Positions 9,658 through 17,655 of a DNA stretch of 64,000 bases are shown here, piece after piece (positions within the stretch are counted from its first letter, which is position 1; every line of letters starts with the position of its first letter). Below the pieces are notes generated by a model, which was not told the origin of the DNA, made no database searches, and worked only from the letters and a program-made list of their open reading frames with translations. The stretch covers positions 806,001 through 870,000 of the forward strand of contig NZ_CP081001.1 of NCBI RefSeq assembly GCF_029590555.1, read 5' to 3'. A program made the position numbers and the translations under genes. This stretch comes from Sphingobium sp. V4 (lineage in GTDB: Bacteria; Pseudomonadota; Alphaproteobacteria; Sphingomonadales; Sphingomonadaceae).

Positions 9658-10744
9658 GCCTCAGTGCCAGCGACGCGAGCAAGTCCGTCTGGGTGATAAG
9701 GCCCTGCAACCGATGGTCGGCATCGACCACGATGGCCGCGCGGCGGGTGCCGCTGCTCAGCGGGCCGATCAGGCGGGCTACCGGCGTGTCGGCATGGACC
9801 AGCAAGGGGCGGCGGGCGATGTCGCCGGCTTGCGCGCCCTCCTGGCCCAGATCGAGAGCGCCGATGATGCCCTGGACGCGCCCGGCATCGTCCAGCACGG
9901 GCAGCGAGAGAAGGCCGCGCTCCTGCATAAGGATGCGGACCTGTCCGATCGGCTCCTGCGCGGCGACATGGATCACGTCGCGCGACATGATTTCGGCGCA
10001 GGGCACCGTGCCGTGCAGCCGCTCGGCGGCGCGCAATTCGGCGTCGGCGAAAAGCTGGCGCAGGTCGGCCTCATCCACGTCCAGCGTGTCGCCGTAGTCC
10101 TGCATCGCATCGGCGAGATCCTGTCCCGACGGCCCAGCGCGCAGCATCGGTGCCGGGTCACTCGTGCCATGGGGCGCGGGCGTCCTGGGCGCGACATGGG
10201 GATAATTATGACCGGCCAGCCGGTGGAAGAGGATGGCGACGGTCAGCAGCAATAGTGTGTTCACGCCGACGGGCACCAGCGCGAACATATAGCTGCCCGC
10301 TGCGCCCTTCGCACCCAAGACGGCCGACAGGGCCACCGCGCCGCCGGGCGGGTGGAGGCAGCGCAGCAGCGACATGATTGCGATCGCCGCGCCAACCGCC
10401 AGCGCGGCGGCCAGCGTGGGGTCGGCGATGGCCTTGGCCACGGCGATGCCGACCAGGGCGGAAATGACATTGCCGCCAAGCACTGGCCACGGCTGGGCGA
10501 GGGGGCTGGCGGGCACGGCGAACAGCAACACGGCGGACGCGCCCATCGGCGCGACCAGCAGCGGGTGGGCAAGGCCATTGCCCAGCATCAGCCCGCAAAG
10601 CAGGCCGGTGATGGCGATGCCGCCGATCGCGCCGCTCGCGGCCTTCAGCCGATCGAGAAGGCCTGGGCCGGGCGGAGCAGGGACGAAGGCGCTGTAATAG
10701 CGGCTCCAGATCAGGCGGACGTCTTTTTCGGGGGCGTCGGACAT
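9611..10744 (-). CDS. HPP-family membrane protein with C-terminal CBS pair
   Basis: 377 aa from ATG 10744 (MSDAPEKDVRL). The N-terminal 200 residues hold an HPP integral membrane domain with LLVAPMGASAVLLFAVP and the namesake HPPGGAVALSAV near residue 140, predicted in 4-5 helices. The C-terminal 120 residues are two CBS motifs (CAEIMSRDVI and ARRPLLVHADTPVARL), which usually bind adenine nucleotides. HPP proteins have been linked to nitrite transport in plastids and cyanobacteria; no nitrite genes are nearby, so the substrate is open. Confidence 0.85.
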   Translation of the reverse strand: MSDAPEKDVRLIWSRYYSAFVPAPPGPGLLDRLKAASGAIGGIAITGLLCGLMLGNGLAHPLLVAPMGASAVLLFAVPASPLAQPWPVLGGNVISALVGIAVAKAIADPTLAAALAVGAAIAIMSLLRCLHPPGGAVALSAVLGAKGAAGSYMFALVPVGVNTLLLLTVAILFHRLAGHNYPHVAPRTPAPHGTSDPAPMLRAGPSGQDLADAMQDYGDTLDVDEADLRQLFADAELRAAERLHGTVPCAEIMSRDVIHVAAQEPIGQVRILMQERGLLSLPVLDDAGRVQGIIGALDLGQEGAQAGDIARRPLLVHADTPVARLIGPLSSGTRRAAIVVDADHRLQGLITQTDLLASLALRPIAVPAPADPAPVSR

Positions 10745-10811
10745 GGGTGCTGCGCTAACTGCGCGAACCCGCCCGGCCAAGCGCGAAAATCCTCGTCCCG
10801 TTCAAGCCGAC

Positions 10812-11555
10812 CTATCGCCCGGTCATCGCCCGCGCATTGGCCAGGAAAGTGCGACCGATGCGGATTTCGCCGCCGTCGGCCAGCGCGGCGAACCACACAC
10901 CGCTGCCATCGTGGCGCAACCGGGCGATATGATCGCGGCGGACGATGTGCGAGCGATGCAGCCGGACGAACTGCTGCGGATCGAGCCGCTCCTCCAGCGA
11001 ACTGATCGTCTGGTGCAGCAGATAGCTGTGCTGGCCGACATGCAGGCGCATATAGTCGCGCTCCGCCTCGATCCGGTCGATCTGGTCGGTGGCGATGCGG
11101 ATCAGTTCCGAACGGTGCGGCACCCAGAATTCCTCGGCCCATTCGGGCTGCGGTTCGCTGGAGACGGCGGCGGTGTCGGGCAACTGGTTGCGCAACGCGA
11201 CCTCCACCCGGTCGATCGCGCGGGTCAGCCGGTCGTGCGCGACGGGCTTGAGCATATAGTCGACCGCTGCCAGGTCGAATGCTTCGACCGCGAAGCCTTC
11301 GAAGGCGGTGACGAAGATCACAGCCGGGCGGATACCGAGCCGCCCCACGGCGCGCGCTACGCCGATGCCGTCGAGCAGCGGCATGGCGATGTCGAGCATG
11401 ACCAGATCGGGCTTCAGTCCCTCGATCAGGCGCAACGCCGCCTCGCCATCGGTGGCGGTGCCGACCAGCGCGATGCGTGGTTCGCGGGCGCAGAGCATCT
11501 GGAGGCGCTCGATCGCGAGCGGCTCGTCATCGACGATCATGGTGCGGATGGACAT
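10812..11555 (-). CDS. LytTR-family DNA-binding response regulator
   Basis: 247 aa. The receiver domain has the acidic pair Asp9-Asp10, phospho-acceptor Asp55 (VMLDIAMP) and Lys in MLKPV; the C-terminal 100 residues form a LytTR domain with YMRLHVGQHSYLLHQTIS and FVRLHRSHIV. Such regulators bind pairs of direct repeats about 21 bp apart. It lies 6 bp after the cognate histidine kinase gene, so the two form an operon. Target genes are unknown; a candidate repeat lies before the kinase gene. Confidence 0.93.
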   Translation of the reverse strand: MSIRTMIVDDEPLAIERLQMLCAREPRIALVGTATDGEAALRLIEGLKPDLVMLDIAMPLLDGIGVARAVGRLGIRPAVIFVTAFEGFAVEAFDLAAVDYMLKPVAHDRLTRAIDRVEVALRNQLPDTAAVSSEPQPEWAEEFWVPHRSELIRIATDQIDRIEAERDYMRLHVGQHSYLLHQTISSLEERLDPQQFVRLHRSHIVRRDHIARLRHDGSGVWFAALADGGEIRIGRTFLANARAMTGR

Positions 11556-11561
11556 GGGCGG

Positions 11562-12674
11562 TCAGCAACCCCGGCGGATGATGGGTAGGGTAAGGAGGAC
11601 GGAAAAGCCGCCCGCCTCGCGCGGACCATAAACGATGCGGCCCCGATCGCCAAAGCGCGCAGTGAGCCGGTCCCGCACATTGGCGAGGCCGATGCCGCTG
11701 CCGCGATCCGCCGCGCTTGGCGGGTTGGGTCCGTTGTCGGTGACGTTGATGTGCATCAGGTCGCCGTCCTCGCGCGCGGTGATGCGGATCTCCACCGGAC
11801 TGGACGTGCGGGAGACGCCATATTTGATCGCATTTTCCACCACCGGCTGAAGGATAAGGCCGGGGACGCAGGCGCTCAGCAAGGATGGCGGGATGTCGAT
11901 GACGGTGGTGAGCCGTTCGGGAAAGCGCACCGCCTCGATATCCAGATAGAGTTTCTGGAGATGCACTTCCTCTTCCAGCGGGACATCGTCCAGCGGATCG
12001 CCGGTCAGGCTGGTGCGGTAGAAGTTGGATAGCGACATGATCATCTGCTCGGCCTCGTCCGGGCGGTTGCGCATGACGAGCGTCGACAGCGAATTGAGCG
12101 TGTTGAACAGGAAATGCGGGTTCACCTGATAGCGCAGCGATCGTAGCTCGGCCTGCTGCGCCGCCTGCTCCAGCCGGGCGGCGCGACGCTCGGTGCTCCG
12201 CGCTTGGGCGGCGTAGGACAGCGCGAGATAGAGGCCGGCCCAGGCCGAAAGAAAGAAGAAGCGGCTGATCGCATCCTCGACGATGCTGATAAGCGCGTAA
12301 TTTTCCTCCGCCGCCTTTTTCTGCATGTCCGCGTCGGAAAAGAGGGTGACGGGATCATAGACATTGAACATGAAATAGTTGGCGCTCGCCATGGCGAGCG
12401 CGAAGGGGACGGCGAGCGAGAAGGCGGCGATCACCCGCACGCCGAGCGGTCGCTGGTCGAAGCGGCGCAGGACCAGGTAGAGAATCCAGGTGACGATGAT
12501 GCCGATGATCGCCACGACCATGCGCCGCGCCGCCAGTTCCATCTGGGCGTCGAACCCGATGACGACGGCGCGCAGGCTGACGATGAGCGTGTAGAACAGC
12601 CAGAAACCCAGGATGGAATAGAGCGCGATCGCGGGGGAGACGCCGCGTTCACCATCTTCGGAAGTCACTATCAT
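11562..12674 (-). CDS. LytS-type sensor histidine kinase (His_kinase/PF06580)
   Basis: 370 aa. Four hydrophobic segments (about 15-40, 50-70, 80-105, 135-155) form the sensor part without a recognisable ligand domain. The cytoplasmic part has the PF06580 phospho-acceptor segment RYQVNPHFLFNTLNSL (His187), then an HATPase_c domain with VENAIKYG and DNG, GSGIGLANVRDR. It should phosphorylate the LytTR regulator encoded 6 bp downstream. ATG 12674 is used. Confidence 0.92.
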   Translation of the reverse strand: MIVTSEDGERGVSPAIALYSILGFWLFYTLIVSLRAVVIGFDAQMELAARRMVVAIIGIIVTWILYLVLRRFDQRPLGVRVIAAFSLAVPFALAMASANYFMFNVYDPVTLFSDADMQKKAAEENYALISIVEDAISRFFFLSAWAGLYLALSYAAQARSTERRAARLEQAAQQAELRSLRYQVNPHFLFNTLNSLSTLVMRNRPDEAEQMIMSLSNFYRTSLTGDPLDDVPLEEEVHLQKLYLDIEAVRFPERLTTVIDIPPSLLSACVPGLILQPVVENAIKYGVSRTSSPVEIRITAREDGDLMHINVTDNGPNPPSAADRGSGIGLANVRDRLTARFGDRGRIVYGPREAGGFSVLLTLPIIRRGC

Positions 12675-12725
12675 GATTCCTGTCTAACCGCCTGCGCGGC
12701 GCTTGTCGCCCCGTCTGCCGGTAGC

Positions 12726-12755
12726 TGGTCGAACCGCTCCGCATGTTGGTCGAAC
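12726..12755. promoter_or_regulatory. Direct repeat with 21-bp period upstream of the LytS/LytTR operon
   Basis: TGGTCGAAC occurs at 12726-12734 and again at 12747-12755, with a 12-bp spacer. On the minus strand each half reads GTTCGACCA preceded by C/G. LytTR regulators bind two ~9-bp direct repeats with 12-13 bp between them and a GTT core, so the layout fits an autoregulatory site 50-80 bp before the kinase start. The match to the published core is partial. Confidence 0.45.
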
Positions 12756-12829
12756 GGCCAGGGCGGAACCGGCCTGACGTCCGTCCGTTGATCGGGTGCG
12801 CCATTTCCATGGCGTGGCAGGAGAGACCG

Positions 12830-13039
12830 ATGAACGACAAGACCGACATCCGCCCGCACAGCCGTGAGGAAGCCGGCGACGAACGGGAGACCGACCGGCA
12901 GGACCATGCCGTCAGCCGGGAGGAGAAGCTGGAAGAAGGTCTCAAGGATTCGATGGACGCATCCGACCCGCCATCGACGACCAAGCCGGGCGATCATGGC
13001 GATCCGGTGCCCTCGTCGGGCTACACGCCACGGGATTGA
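12830..13039 (+). CDS. Small hydrophilic protein with SDPPS motif
   Basis: 69 aa, almost entirely charged and polar, with no hydrophobic core; likely disordered. The core LKDSMDASDPPSTTKPG resembles the short conserved ESFPASDPPS-like motif found in many small proteobacterial proteins of unknown role. ATG 12830 has a CAGGAGAG Shine-Dalgarno 5-8 nt upstream. It is divergent from the histidine kinase gene. No function is known to me. Confidence 0.65.
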   Translation: MNDKTDIRPHSREEAGDERETDRQDHAVSREEKLEEGLKDSMDASDPPSTTKPGDHGDPVPSSGYTPRD

Positions 13040-13120
13040 TGGCTCCAGCGTGCAAATCATGCTAATTTGCCAAGGCGGAAGAGCGAAATGGCCGCCGCAC
13101 GAGAGAGGAGCGACACATCC

Positions 13121-13375
13121 ATGCCCACATCCTGCACCCCCGCCGTCGAACGCATCGCTCGCGTGCTTGCCGGGCGCCAGTTAAGCCTGAACGGCGAGGG
13201 CAGCGATCCCCATGCGGCCGGGGCCGTCGATGCGGCCTGGCGCAACCATGTGGACGACGCGTATGCCATCCTTCACACCTTGCGCGAACCTGATGCCCAG
13301 ATGGCGCAGGCCGGTGATGTCGCCGTATGGCGCAGCATGATCGGTGCTGTGCTCGACCGGCGAACCGGGGCGTAA
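13121..13375 (+). CDS. Hypothetical protein (84 aa)
   Basis: Begins MPTSCTPAVERIARVLAG after GAGAGGAG about 10 nt upstream; ATG 13088 in the same frame would add 11 poorly composed residues. The protein is predicted mainly helical with a conserved-looking central AAWRNHVDDAYAILHTLREPD. No known domain recognised. It sits in a run of four small rightward genes with gaps of 50-160 bp. Confidence 0.55.
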   Translation: MPTSCTPAVERIARVLAGRQLSLNGEGSDPHAAGAVDAAWRNHVDDAYAILHTLREPDAQMAQAGDVAVWRSMIGAVLDRRTGA

Positions 13376-13427
13376 GGGTTTCTCTAACCATTTCAGGGCA
13401 TCGGGATGCGGACCGGAGGTCCTCCCC

Positions 13428-13808
13428 ATGCCTAATGCCTATTACAGCATCCACTTCGATCACGACTTCGGCCTGATGGATGTCGCCTGGCATCGCTATT
13501 TTTCGGCAAAGGATGTCGGTCCCTATGCCGAGGCCTGCAAGGCTCGATTCGGGGCCGAAGGTTTCCAGCCCGGCTATTTGCTGCGCATGGACATGAGCGA
13601 CAGCGCGGTCCAGCCGCAAGACGCACTGGCCATGTTCCGCACGCATTTTGATGGATTTCCGCGCGCTCGCCGGATCGCCGTTGTCACGTCGAGCGCTATC
13701 GCCCGGTTGCAGGTCCGGCGCGAGATGACGCAGTCCTATCTCCGGATTTTCGACAGCACTGACGCCGCGTTGGCATGGCTGACGGAAGACAGGTGCGTCC
13801 CGGCCTGA
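13428..13808 (+). CDS. SpoIIAA/STAS-like hypothetical protein
   Basis: 126 aa. ATG 13428 follows a perfect GGAGGT Shine-Dalgarno with 7-nt spacing. The sequence has alternating strand/helix character resembling SpoIIAA-like/STAS folds: an N-terminal beta strand (YYSIHFDHDFGL), the hydrophobic strand GYLLRMDMSDS, RIAVVTSSAIARLQ, and a C-terminal helix STDAALAWL. The fold is a guess from pattern; no catalytic motif is visible. Confidence 0.6.
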   Translation: MPNAYYSIHFDHDFGLMDVAWHRYFSAKDVGPYAEACKARFGAEGFQPGYLLRMDMSDSAVQPQDALAMFRTHFDGFPRARRIAVVTSSAIARLQVRREMTQSYLRIFDSTDAALAWLTEDRCVPA

Positions 13809-13900
13809 TTTCTGTCATCATCCTGTCGCACAAAGGATGATTTTCATGTTGCGCTGCACAAAGAAATCTGGTCCGTTGTGAACGACGGTGGAACAGGCGC

Positions 13901-13916
13901 TTAAGCCTTCAGTAAC
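13901..13916 (+). promoter_or_regulatory. Near-match to a CtrA box (TTAA-N7-GTAAC)
   Basis: TTAA at 13901 is followed after exactly 7 bp by GTAAC and then CAT, one mismatch from the CtrA consensus TTAA-N7-TTAAC. It lies about 50 bp before the gene at 13967. Short degenerate motifs arise by chance, so this is weak. Confidence 0.25.
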
Positions 13917-13966
13917 CATGATGAGCGCATGTTCTGTCGCACGACTTGAAGTCGGAGGGCAAGGAT

Positions 13967-14515
13967 ATGGGCACGAGTGCAAGACCGGCGGATGGGGCTG
14001 TCACCCTGGCGGAGTTGCGTGAATTCGCAAGCTTCCCGTCCGCTACCCAACGCTATATCCGCAGATCGCTGGACATCGGGCTGCATCGCCGCGACGCGAT
14101 GAAGCTGTGGTCGCGCGACATGGTGGAGGAGGCCTCGATTCGGGCGCAGGCGCGGATTTACGGCCGGCTCGACGAGATCAAGGCGCGGGTGCCCGACGAC
14201 AGCGGCCTGGAGCAGGTGGAGCCGTTCATGGCGCCGCTCGTGACCATTTCCGCCTTCGACCTGGGGCAGGACCGTCTTGGCAGTTTCTCCGCCTATCGCT
14301 TCCTCTATGAACGCTTGCTGGGCGCCGGTGCGCGGCCTTGGTTGCCGGGCGCCTTCTGCGCGGCGGCGAGCCTGCCGCATCTCCATCCCGACAAGCGTCG
14401 CGCGCTGCTCCAATCGATCAGCGAGGCAGCGGCGACGGCGGTCGGCTGGTCCAACCGCGAGCCGACCTTCTATCCTGAATGGGTCGAGAAGGTCGACATG
14501 AGCAAGGCGAACTGA
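13967..14515 (+). CDS. Hypothetical protein (182 aa)
   Basis: ATG 13967 has a GGAGGG Shine-Dalgarno 8 nt upstream; a TTG at 13946 would extend it by 7 residues. The protein is soluble, without signal peptide. An N-terminal helix-rich region (LAELREFASFPSATQRYIRR) precedes a segment FDLGQDRLGSFSAYRFLYERL. No domain recognised. It is last of the four small genes and may carry a CtrA-like site upstream, but no function can be given. Confidence 0.65.
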   Translation: MGTSARPADGAVTLAELREFASFPSATQRYIRRSLDIGLHRRDAMKLWSRDMVEEASIRAQARIYGRLDEIKARVPDDSGLEQVEPFMAPLVTISAFDLGQDRLGSFSAYRFLYERLLGAGARPWLPGAFCAAASLPHLHPDKRRALLQSISEAAATAVGWSNREPTFYPEWVEKVDMSKAN

Positions 14516-14554
14516 ACCGCAAGCCCATTCTCCGCGGGGGAGGATGGCCGGCAA

Positions 14555-14592
14555 AAAGGGGCGCGATGGCATCAGGCCGATCGCGCCCCTTT
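14555..14592 (-). terminator. Strong hairpin with T-run (distal terminator of the COG2945 hydrolase gene)
   Basis: A perfect 13-bp stem (14555-14567 with 14580-14592, core GGGGCGCGAT) and a 12-nt loop, followed on the minus strand by five T. It could also act on rightward transcription from the 13967 gene, where only three T follow. Confidence 0.8.
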
Positions 14593-14618
14593 GCATGGGT
14601 GGGGCGGGCATGAAAAAC

Positions 14619-14642
14619 GGGGCTGCCCGGTCGGGCGGCCCC
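14619..14642 (-). terminator. Proximal terminator hairpin of the COG2945 hydrolase gene
   Basis: An 11-bp stem GGGGCTGCCCG/CGGGCGGCCCC with one G-T pair, followed on the minus strand by CCGTTTTTC. It lies 26 bp after the hydrolase stop; the gene thus has two terminators in series. Confidence 0.7.
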
Positions 14643-14667
14643 TTCATGACCCGCTCGAACTCACATT

Positions 14668-15324
14668 TCAGCGGATGGGCGAGTCGGGCGACAGGCGCAT
14701 GTCGAGATAATTGTCGACCGACTTCATCAGTTGATCGAGTTCATGCTCGAAGAAATGGTTTGCGCCCCGGATTTCGTCATGATGGATGGTGATGCCCTTC
14801 TGGGTGCGCAGCTTGTCGACCAGCTTCTGGACCGCGCTTGCCGTCACCACCTCGTCCGCCGTGCCCTGCACGATGATGCCCGACGAGGGGCAGGGGGCGA
14901 GGAAGGAGAAGTCATACATGTTGGCAGGCGGCGCGACCGAGATGAAGCCCCGGATTTCCGGGCGACGCATCAGCAACTGCATTCCGATCCATGCGCCAAA
15001 GGAGAAGCCGGCGATCCAGGTGGTCTGCGCTTCGGGATGGAAGCTCTGCACCCAATCGAGCGCGGCGGCGGCATCGCTGAGTTCGCCGATGCCATTGTCG
15101 AACGTGCCCTGGCTGCGACCTACGCCCCGGAAGTTGAAGCGCAGCACGGCAAAGCCCCGCTTCACGAAGGTCTTGTAGAGCGCCTGGGTGATGCGGTCGT
15201 TCATCGTGCCGCCGCCCTGCGGATGCGGGTGCAGGATCATGGCGACCGGCGCACGCGGGCGGGGCGGGGGGCTGAAACGGCCTTCGAGGCGGCCTTCGGG
15301 TCCGGGGAAAATGACGTCGGGCAT
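14668..15324 (-). CDS. Alpha/beta hydrolase, COG2945 type
   Basis: 218 aa from ATG 15324 (MPDVIFPGPEGRLEG). Alpha/beta hydrolase fold: oxyanion segment LHPHPQGGGTMNDR, strand FAVLRFNFRGVGRSQG, nucleophile elbow GFSFGAW with its Ser, and the late His in GANHFFEHEL. This small family is widespread in alphaproteobacteria but its substrate is unknown. It is divergent from the first cysteine desulfurase, an arrangement I associate with Fe-S gene neighbourhoods in this class. Confidence 0.88.
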   Translation of the reverse strand: MPDVIFPGPEGRLEGRFSPPPRPRAPVAMILHPHPQGGGTMNDRITQALYKTFVKRGFAVLRFNFRGVGRSQGTFDNGIGELSDAAAALDWVQSFHPEAQTTWIAGFSFGAWIGMQLLMRRPEIRGFISVAPPANMYDFSFLAPCPSSGIIVQGTADEVVTASAVQKLVDKLRTQKGITIHHDEIRGANHFFEHELDQLMKSVDNYLDMRLSPDSPIR

Positions 15325-15475
15325 GGCACCTGTTATGGTTCTGGGCCGCCCACTCCAGACGAGGAGGCAAGCGGCTAATGGGTCCGGATCGCGCGCGTCA
15401 TGCGATGCCTGGGGCAAGGCGCTGGCGCCGCGCGGCAATCCGCCTATATAGAAGCCGCCGCCATTTCCGCAATCA

Positions 15476-16552
15476 ATGAGTAATGCCCGCTTGGCCGCCG
15501 ACCGTCTTTATCTGGATCATGCCGCGACCACCCCGATGCTGCCCGCTGCGCGCGCGGCGATGGCGACGGCGATGGAGGATTGGGCCAACCCGTCCAGCCC
15601 CCATGCCGACGGCCGCGCCGCGCGCGCGGCGCTGGAGGAGGCGCGCGCCCGGATCGCCGTGGCGCTGGGCTGGAGCGGGCATGTGATCTTCACGTCCGGC
15701 GCGACCGAGGCGATCGCCATCGCGCTGACGCGGGTGAGGGCGGCGCGGGTCGTCACGTCGCCGGTCGAGCATGACGCCGTACTGCGCGTGACGAAGGGCG
15801 CCGATCGGCTGCCGGTAACGTCTGATGGGTGTGTCTGCCTGACTTCCGATCGGGTATTGCGATCGGACGAACGAATCCTTCTCGCCGTCCAGCACGTCAA
15901 TAACGAAACCGGCGTGATCCAGCCGCTCGACCGGATCGAGCGCGATGGGGCGATCCTGTTTGCCGATTGCGCCCAGAGCGCGGGCAAGCTGTCGCTGCCG
16001 GATGCCGACATGATCGCTGTCAGCGCCCACAAGTTCGGCGGCCCGCCCGGCATCGGCGCGCTGCTGATCCGCGACCTTGCCCTGATCGAGCCGAGCGGCG
16101 GTCAGGAGCAGGGCTATCGTCCGGGTACCGAAAATCTCCCCGCGATCCTTGCCATGGCCGCGGCGCTGGACTCGCGCGGCGACTGGCTGGCCAAGGCGGC
16201 GGAACTGCGCGCCCGGTTGGACGCGGGGATCGAGGCGGCGGGCGGCGTGATCGTCGCGCGGGACGCGCCGCGTATCCCCGCCATCGCCAGCTACCGGATG
16301 CCGGGCTTGTCCGCCCGCGCGCAACTGATCCAGTTCGATCTCAGGGGCATTTCGGTGTCGGCGGGCAGCGCCTGTTCGTCCGGATCGCTCAAGACCAGCC
16401 ATGTGCTGGGCGCAATGGGCTGGGACGAGGCGGCGGCGTCCGAAGTGGTGCGCGTGAGCTTCGGCCCGCAAACGTCCGACAGCGACATGGACAGTTTCCT
16501 CGCCGTCTGGACAGCCATGGCGGAAAGAGCGGCTGGACAGTTAAAGATATGA
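15476..16552 (+). CDS. Cysteine desulfurase (NifS/IscS-like), first of two
   Basis: 358 aa PLP enzyme that takes sulfur from cysteine for Fe-S clusters or thio-cofactors. It begins with LYLDHAATTPMLPAAR; the His of SPVEHDAV, PLP lysine in SAHKFGGPPG and persulfide cysteine in SAGSACSSGSLKTSH are present, so it looks active. Its stop overlaps the start of a second desulfurase by 4 bp (ATGA). No IscU or SufE/SufU scaffold is adjacent in the window. Confidence 0.93.
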   Translation: MSNARLAADRLYLDHAATTPMLPAARAAMATAMEDWANPSSPHADGRAARAALEEARARIAVALGWSGHVIFTSGATEAIAIALTRVRAARVVTSPVEHDAVLRVTKGADRLPVTSDGCVCLTSDRVLRSDERILLAVQHVNNETGVIQPLDRIERDGAILFADCAQSAGKLSLPDADMIAVSAHKFGGPPGIGALLIRDLALIEPSGGQEQGYRPGTENLPAILAMAAALDSRGDWLAKAAELRARLDAGIEAAGGVIVARDAPRIPAIASYRMPGLSARAQLIQFDLRGISVSAGSACSSGSLKTSHVLGAMGWDEAAASEVVRVSFGPQTSDSDMDSFLAVWTAMAERAAGQLKI

Positions 16553-17637
16553 TATATCTTGATTATCAGGCTACGACGCCGCTCGCGCCGGAGGCGTTTG
16601 ACGCGATGGTGCCGCTGCTGCGCGACCAGTTCGCCAATCCGCACAGCGCTCATCGCCCGGGTCGCGCCGCCGCCGCGCAGGTGGAGGTCGCGCGCGAGGA
16701 GATCGGCAAGCTGCTGCCCTCGGGGGGGCGAACCCTCTTCACCTCCGGCGCGACCGAGGCGCTCAACATCGCGATCCAGGGCGCGCCGGCGGGCGCCATC
16801 GTTACGATCGCGACCGAACATGCCGCCGTGCTCGACACGGCGGACGCCATGCGCCGGGCCGGCCGTGACGTGACCGTCCTGCCGGTCGGCCCGGACGGCA
16901 TCGTCGATCCGGACGCTGCACGGGAAGCAATCGTTCCAGGTGTCGCACTCGTTGTCGCGATGCTGGTCAACAACGAGATCGGCGTGATCCAGCCGGTCGA
17001 GATGCTGGCGACCATGGCGCATGAGGCTGGCGCGTTGTTCCTGTGCGATGCGGTGCAGGGCTATGGCCGGGTTCCGATCCCGCAGGGCTGCGACATGGTC
17101 GCGATCAGTGCACACAAGATTCACGGCCCCAAAGGCGTAGGTGCGCTCTGGCTGCGCGACGGGGTGAAGCCCGCGCCGCTCATTCATGGTGGCGGGCAGG
17201 AAGGGGGGCTGCGGTCCGGCACGCTCTCCCCGGCGCTCTGCGCGGGCTTCGGGGTCGCCGCGCGGCTGATGCGAGAGCGGGCGGACATGGATCGCGTGCA
17301 TGTCGAAAAGCTGGCGGCTGCGGCCCGCAGTCTGTTCGATGATTGGACGCTGAACGGTAGCATGGCGCAGCGCTACGCCGGCAATCTCAACCTGCGGCGC
17401 GAGGGCATTGATGGCGCGCGGCTGTTGTCCCATTGCCGCAATGTTGCTTTTTCGTTGGGAAGTGCTTGCGCAAGCGGGTCCGGGCGGCCTAGCCATGTGC
17501 TGCGCGCGCTGGGGCTGACGGATGGCCAGGCGCGCGGATCGGTTCGGATCGGCTTCGGCCGCTACACGACGCCGGCGGAACTGGAGAGGGCTGCAACAGT
17601 GTTGAATGAAGCGGCAGCCGCACAAGCGGCGCCGTGA
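16549..17637 (+). CDS. Cysteine desulfurase (NifS/IscS-like), second of two
   Basis: 362 aa starting MIYLDYQATTPLAPEA at ATG 16549, overlapping the previous gene by 4 bp. It has its own full active-site set: ATEHAAVL, PLP lysine in SAHKIHGPKG and cysteine in SLGSACASGSGRPSH. It is clearly a paralogue of the preceding gene but only moderately similar, so not a recent duplication. The 2Fe-2S ferredoxin follows 18 bp later, suggesting a sulfur/Fe-S operon. Confidence 0.93.
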   Translation: MIYLDYQATTPLAPEAFDAMVPLLRDQFANPHSAHRPGRAAAAQVEVAREEIGKLLPSGGRTLFTSGATEALNIAIQGAPAGAIVTIATEHAAVLDTADAMRRAGRDVTVLPVGPDGIVDPDAAREAIVPGVALVVAMLVNNEIGVIQPVEMLATMAHEAGALFLCDAVQGYGRVPIPQGCDMVAISAHKIHGPKGVGALWLRDGVKPAPLIHGGGQEGGLRSGTLSPALCAGFGVAARLMRERADMDRVHVEKLAAAARSLFDDWTLNGSMAQRYAGNLNLRREGIDGARLLSHCRNVAFSLGSACASGSGRPSHVLRALGLTDGQARGSVRIGFGRYTTPAELERAATVLNEAAAAQAAP

Positions 17638-17655
17638 CAAGGGAGCGTCGCACCA

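Noticed and set aside
15967..16548. Long N-terminal extension of the second cysteine desulfurase inside the first
   Set aside because: The real start MIYLDYQATTP at 16549 overlaps the previous stop as ATGA; the extension is the shifted frame of the first desulfurase.
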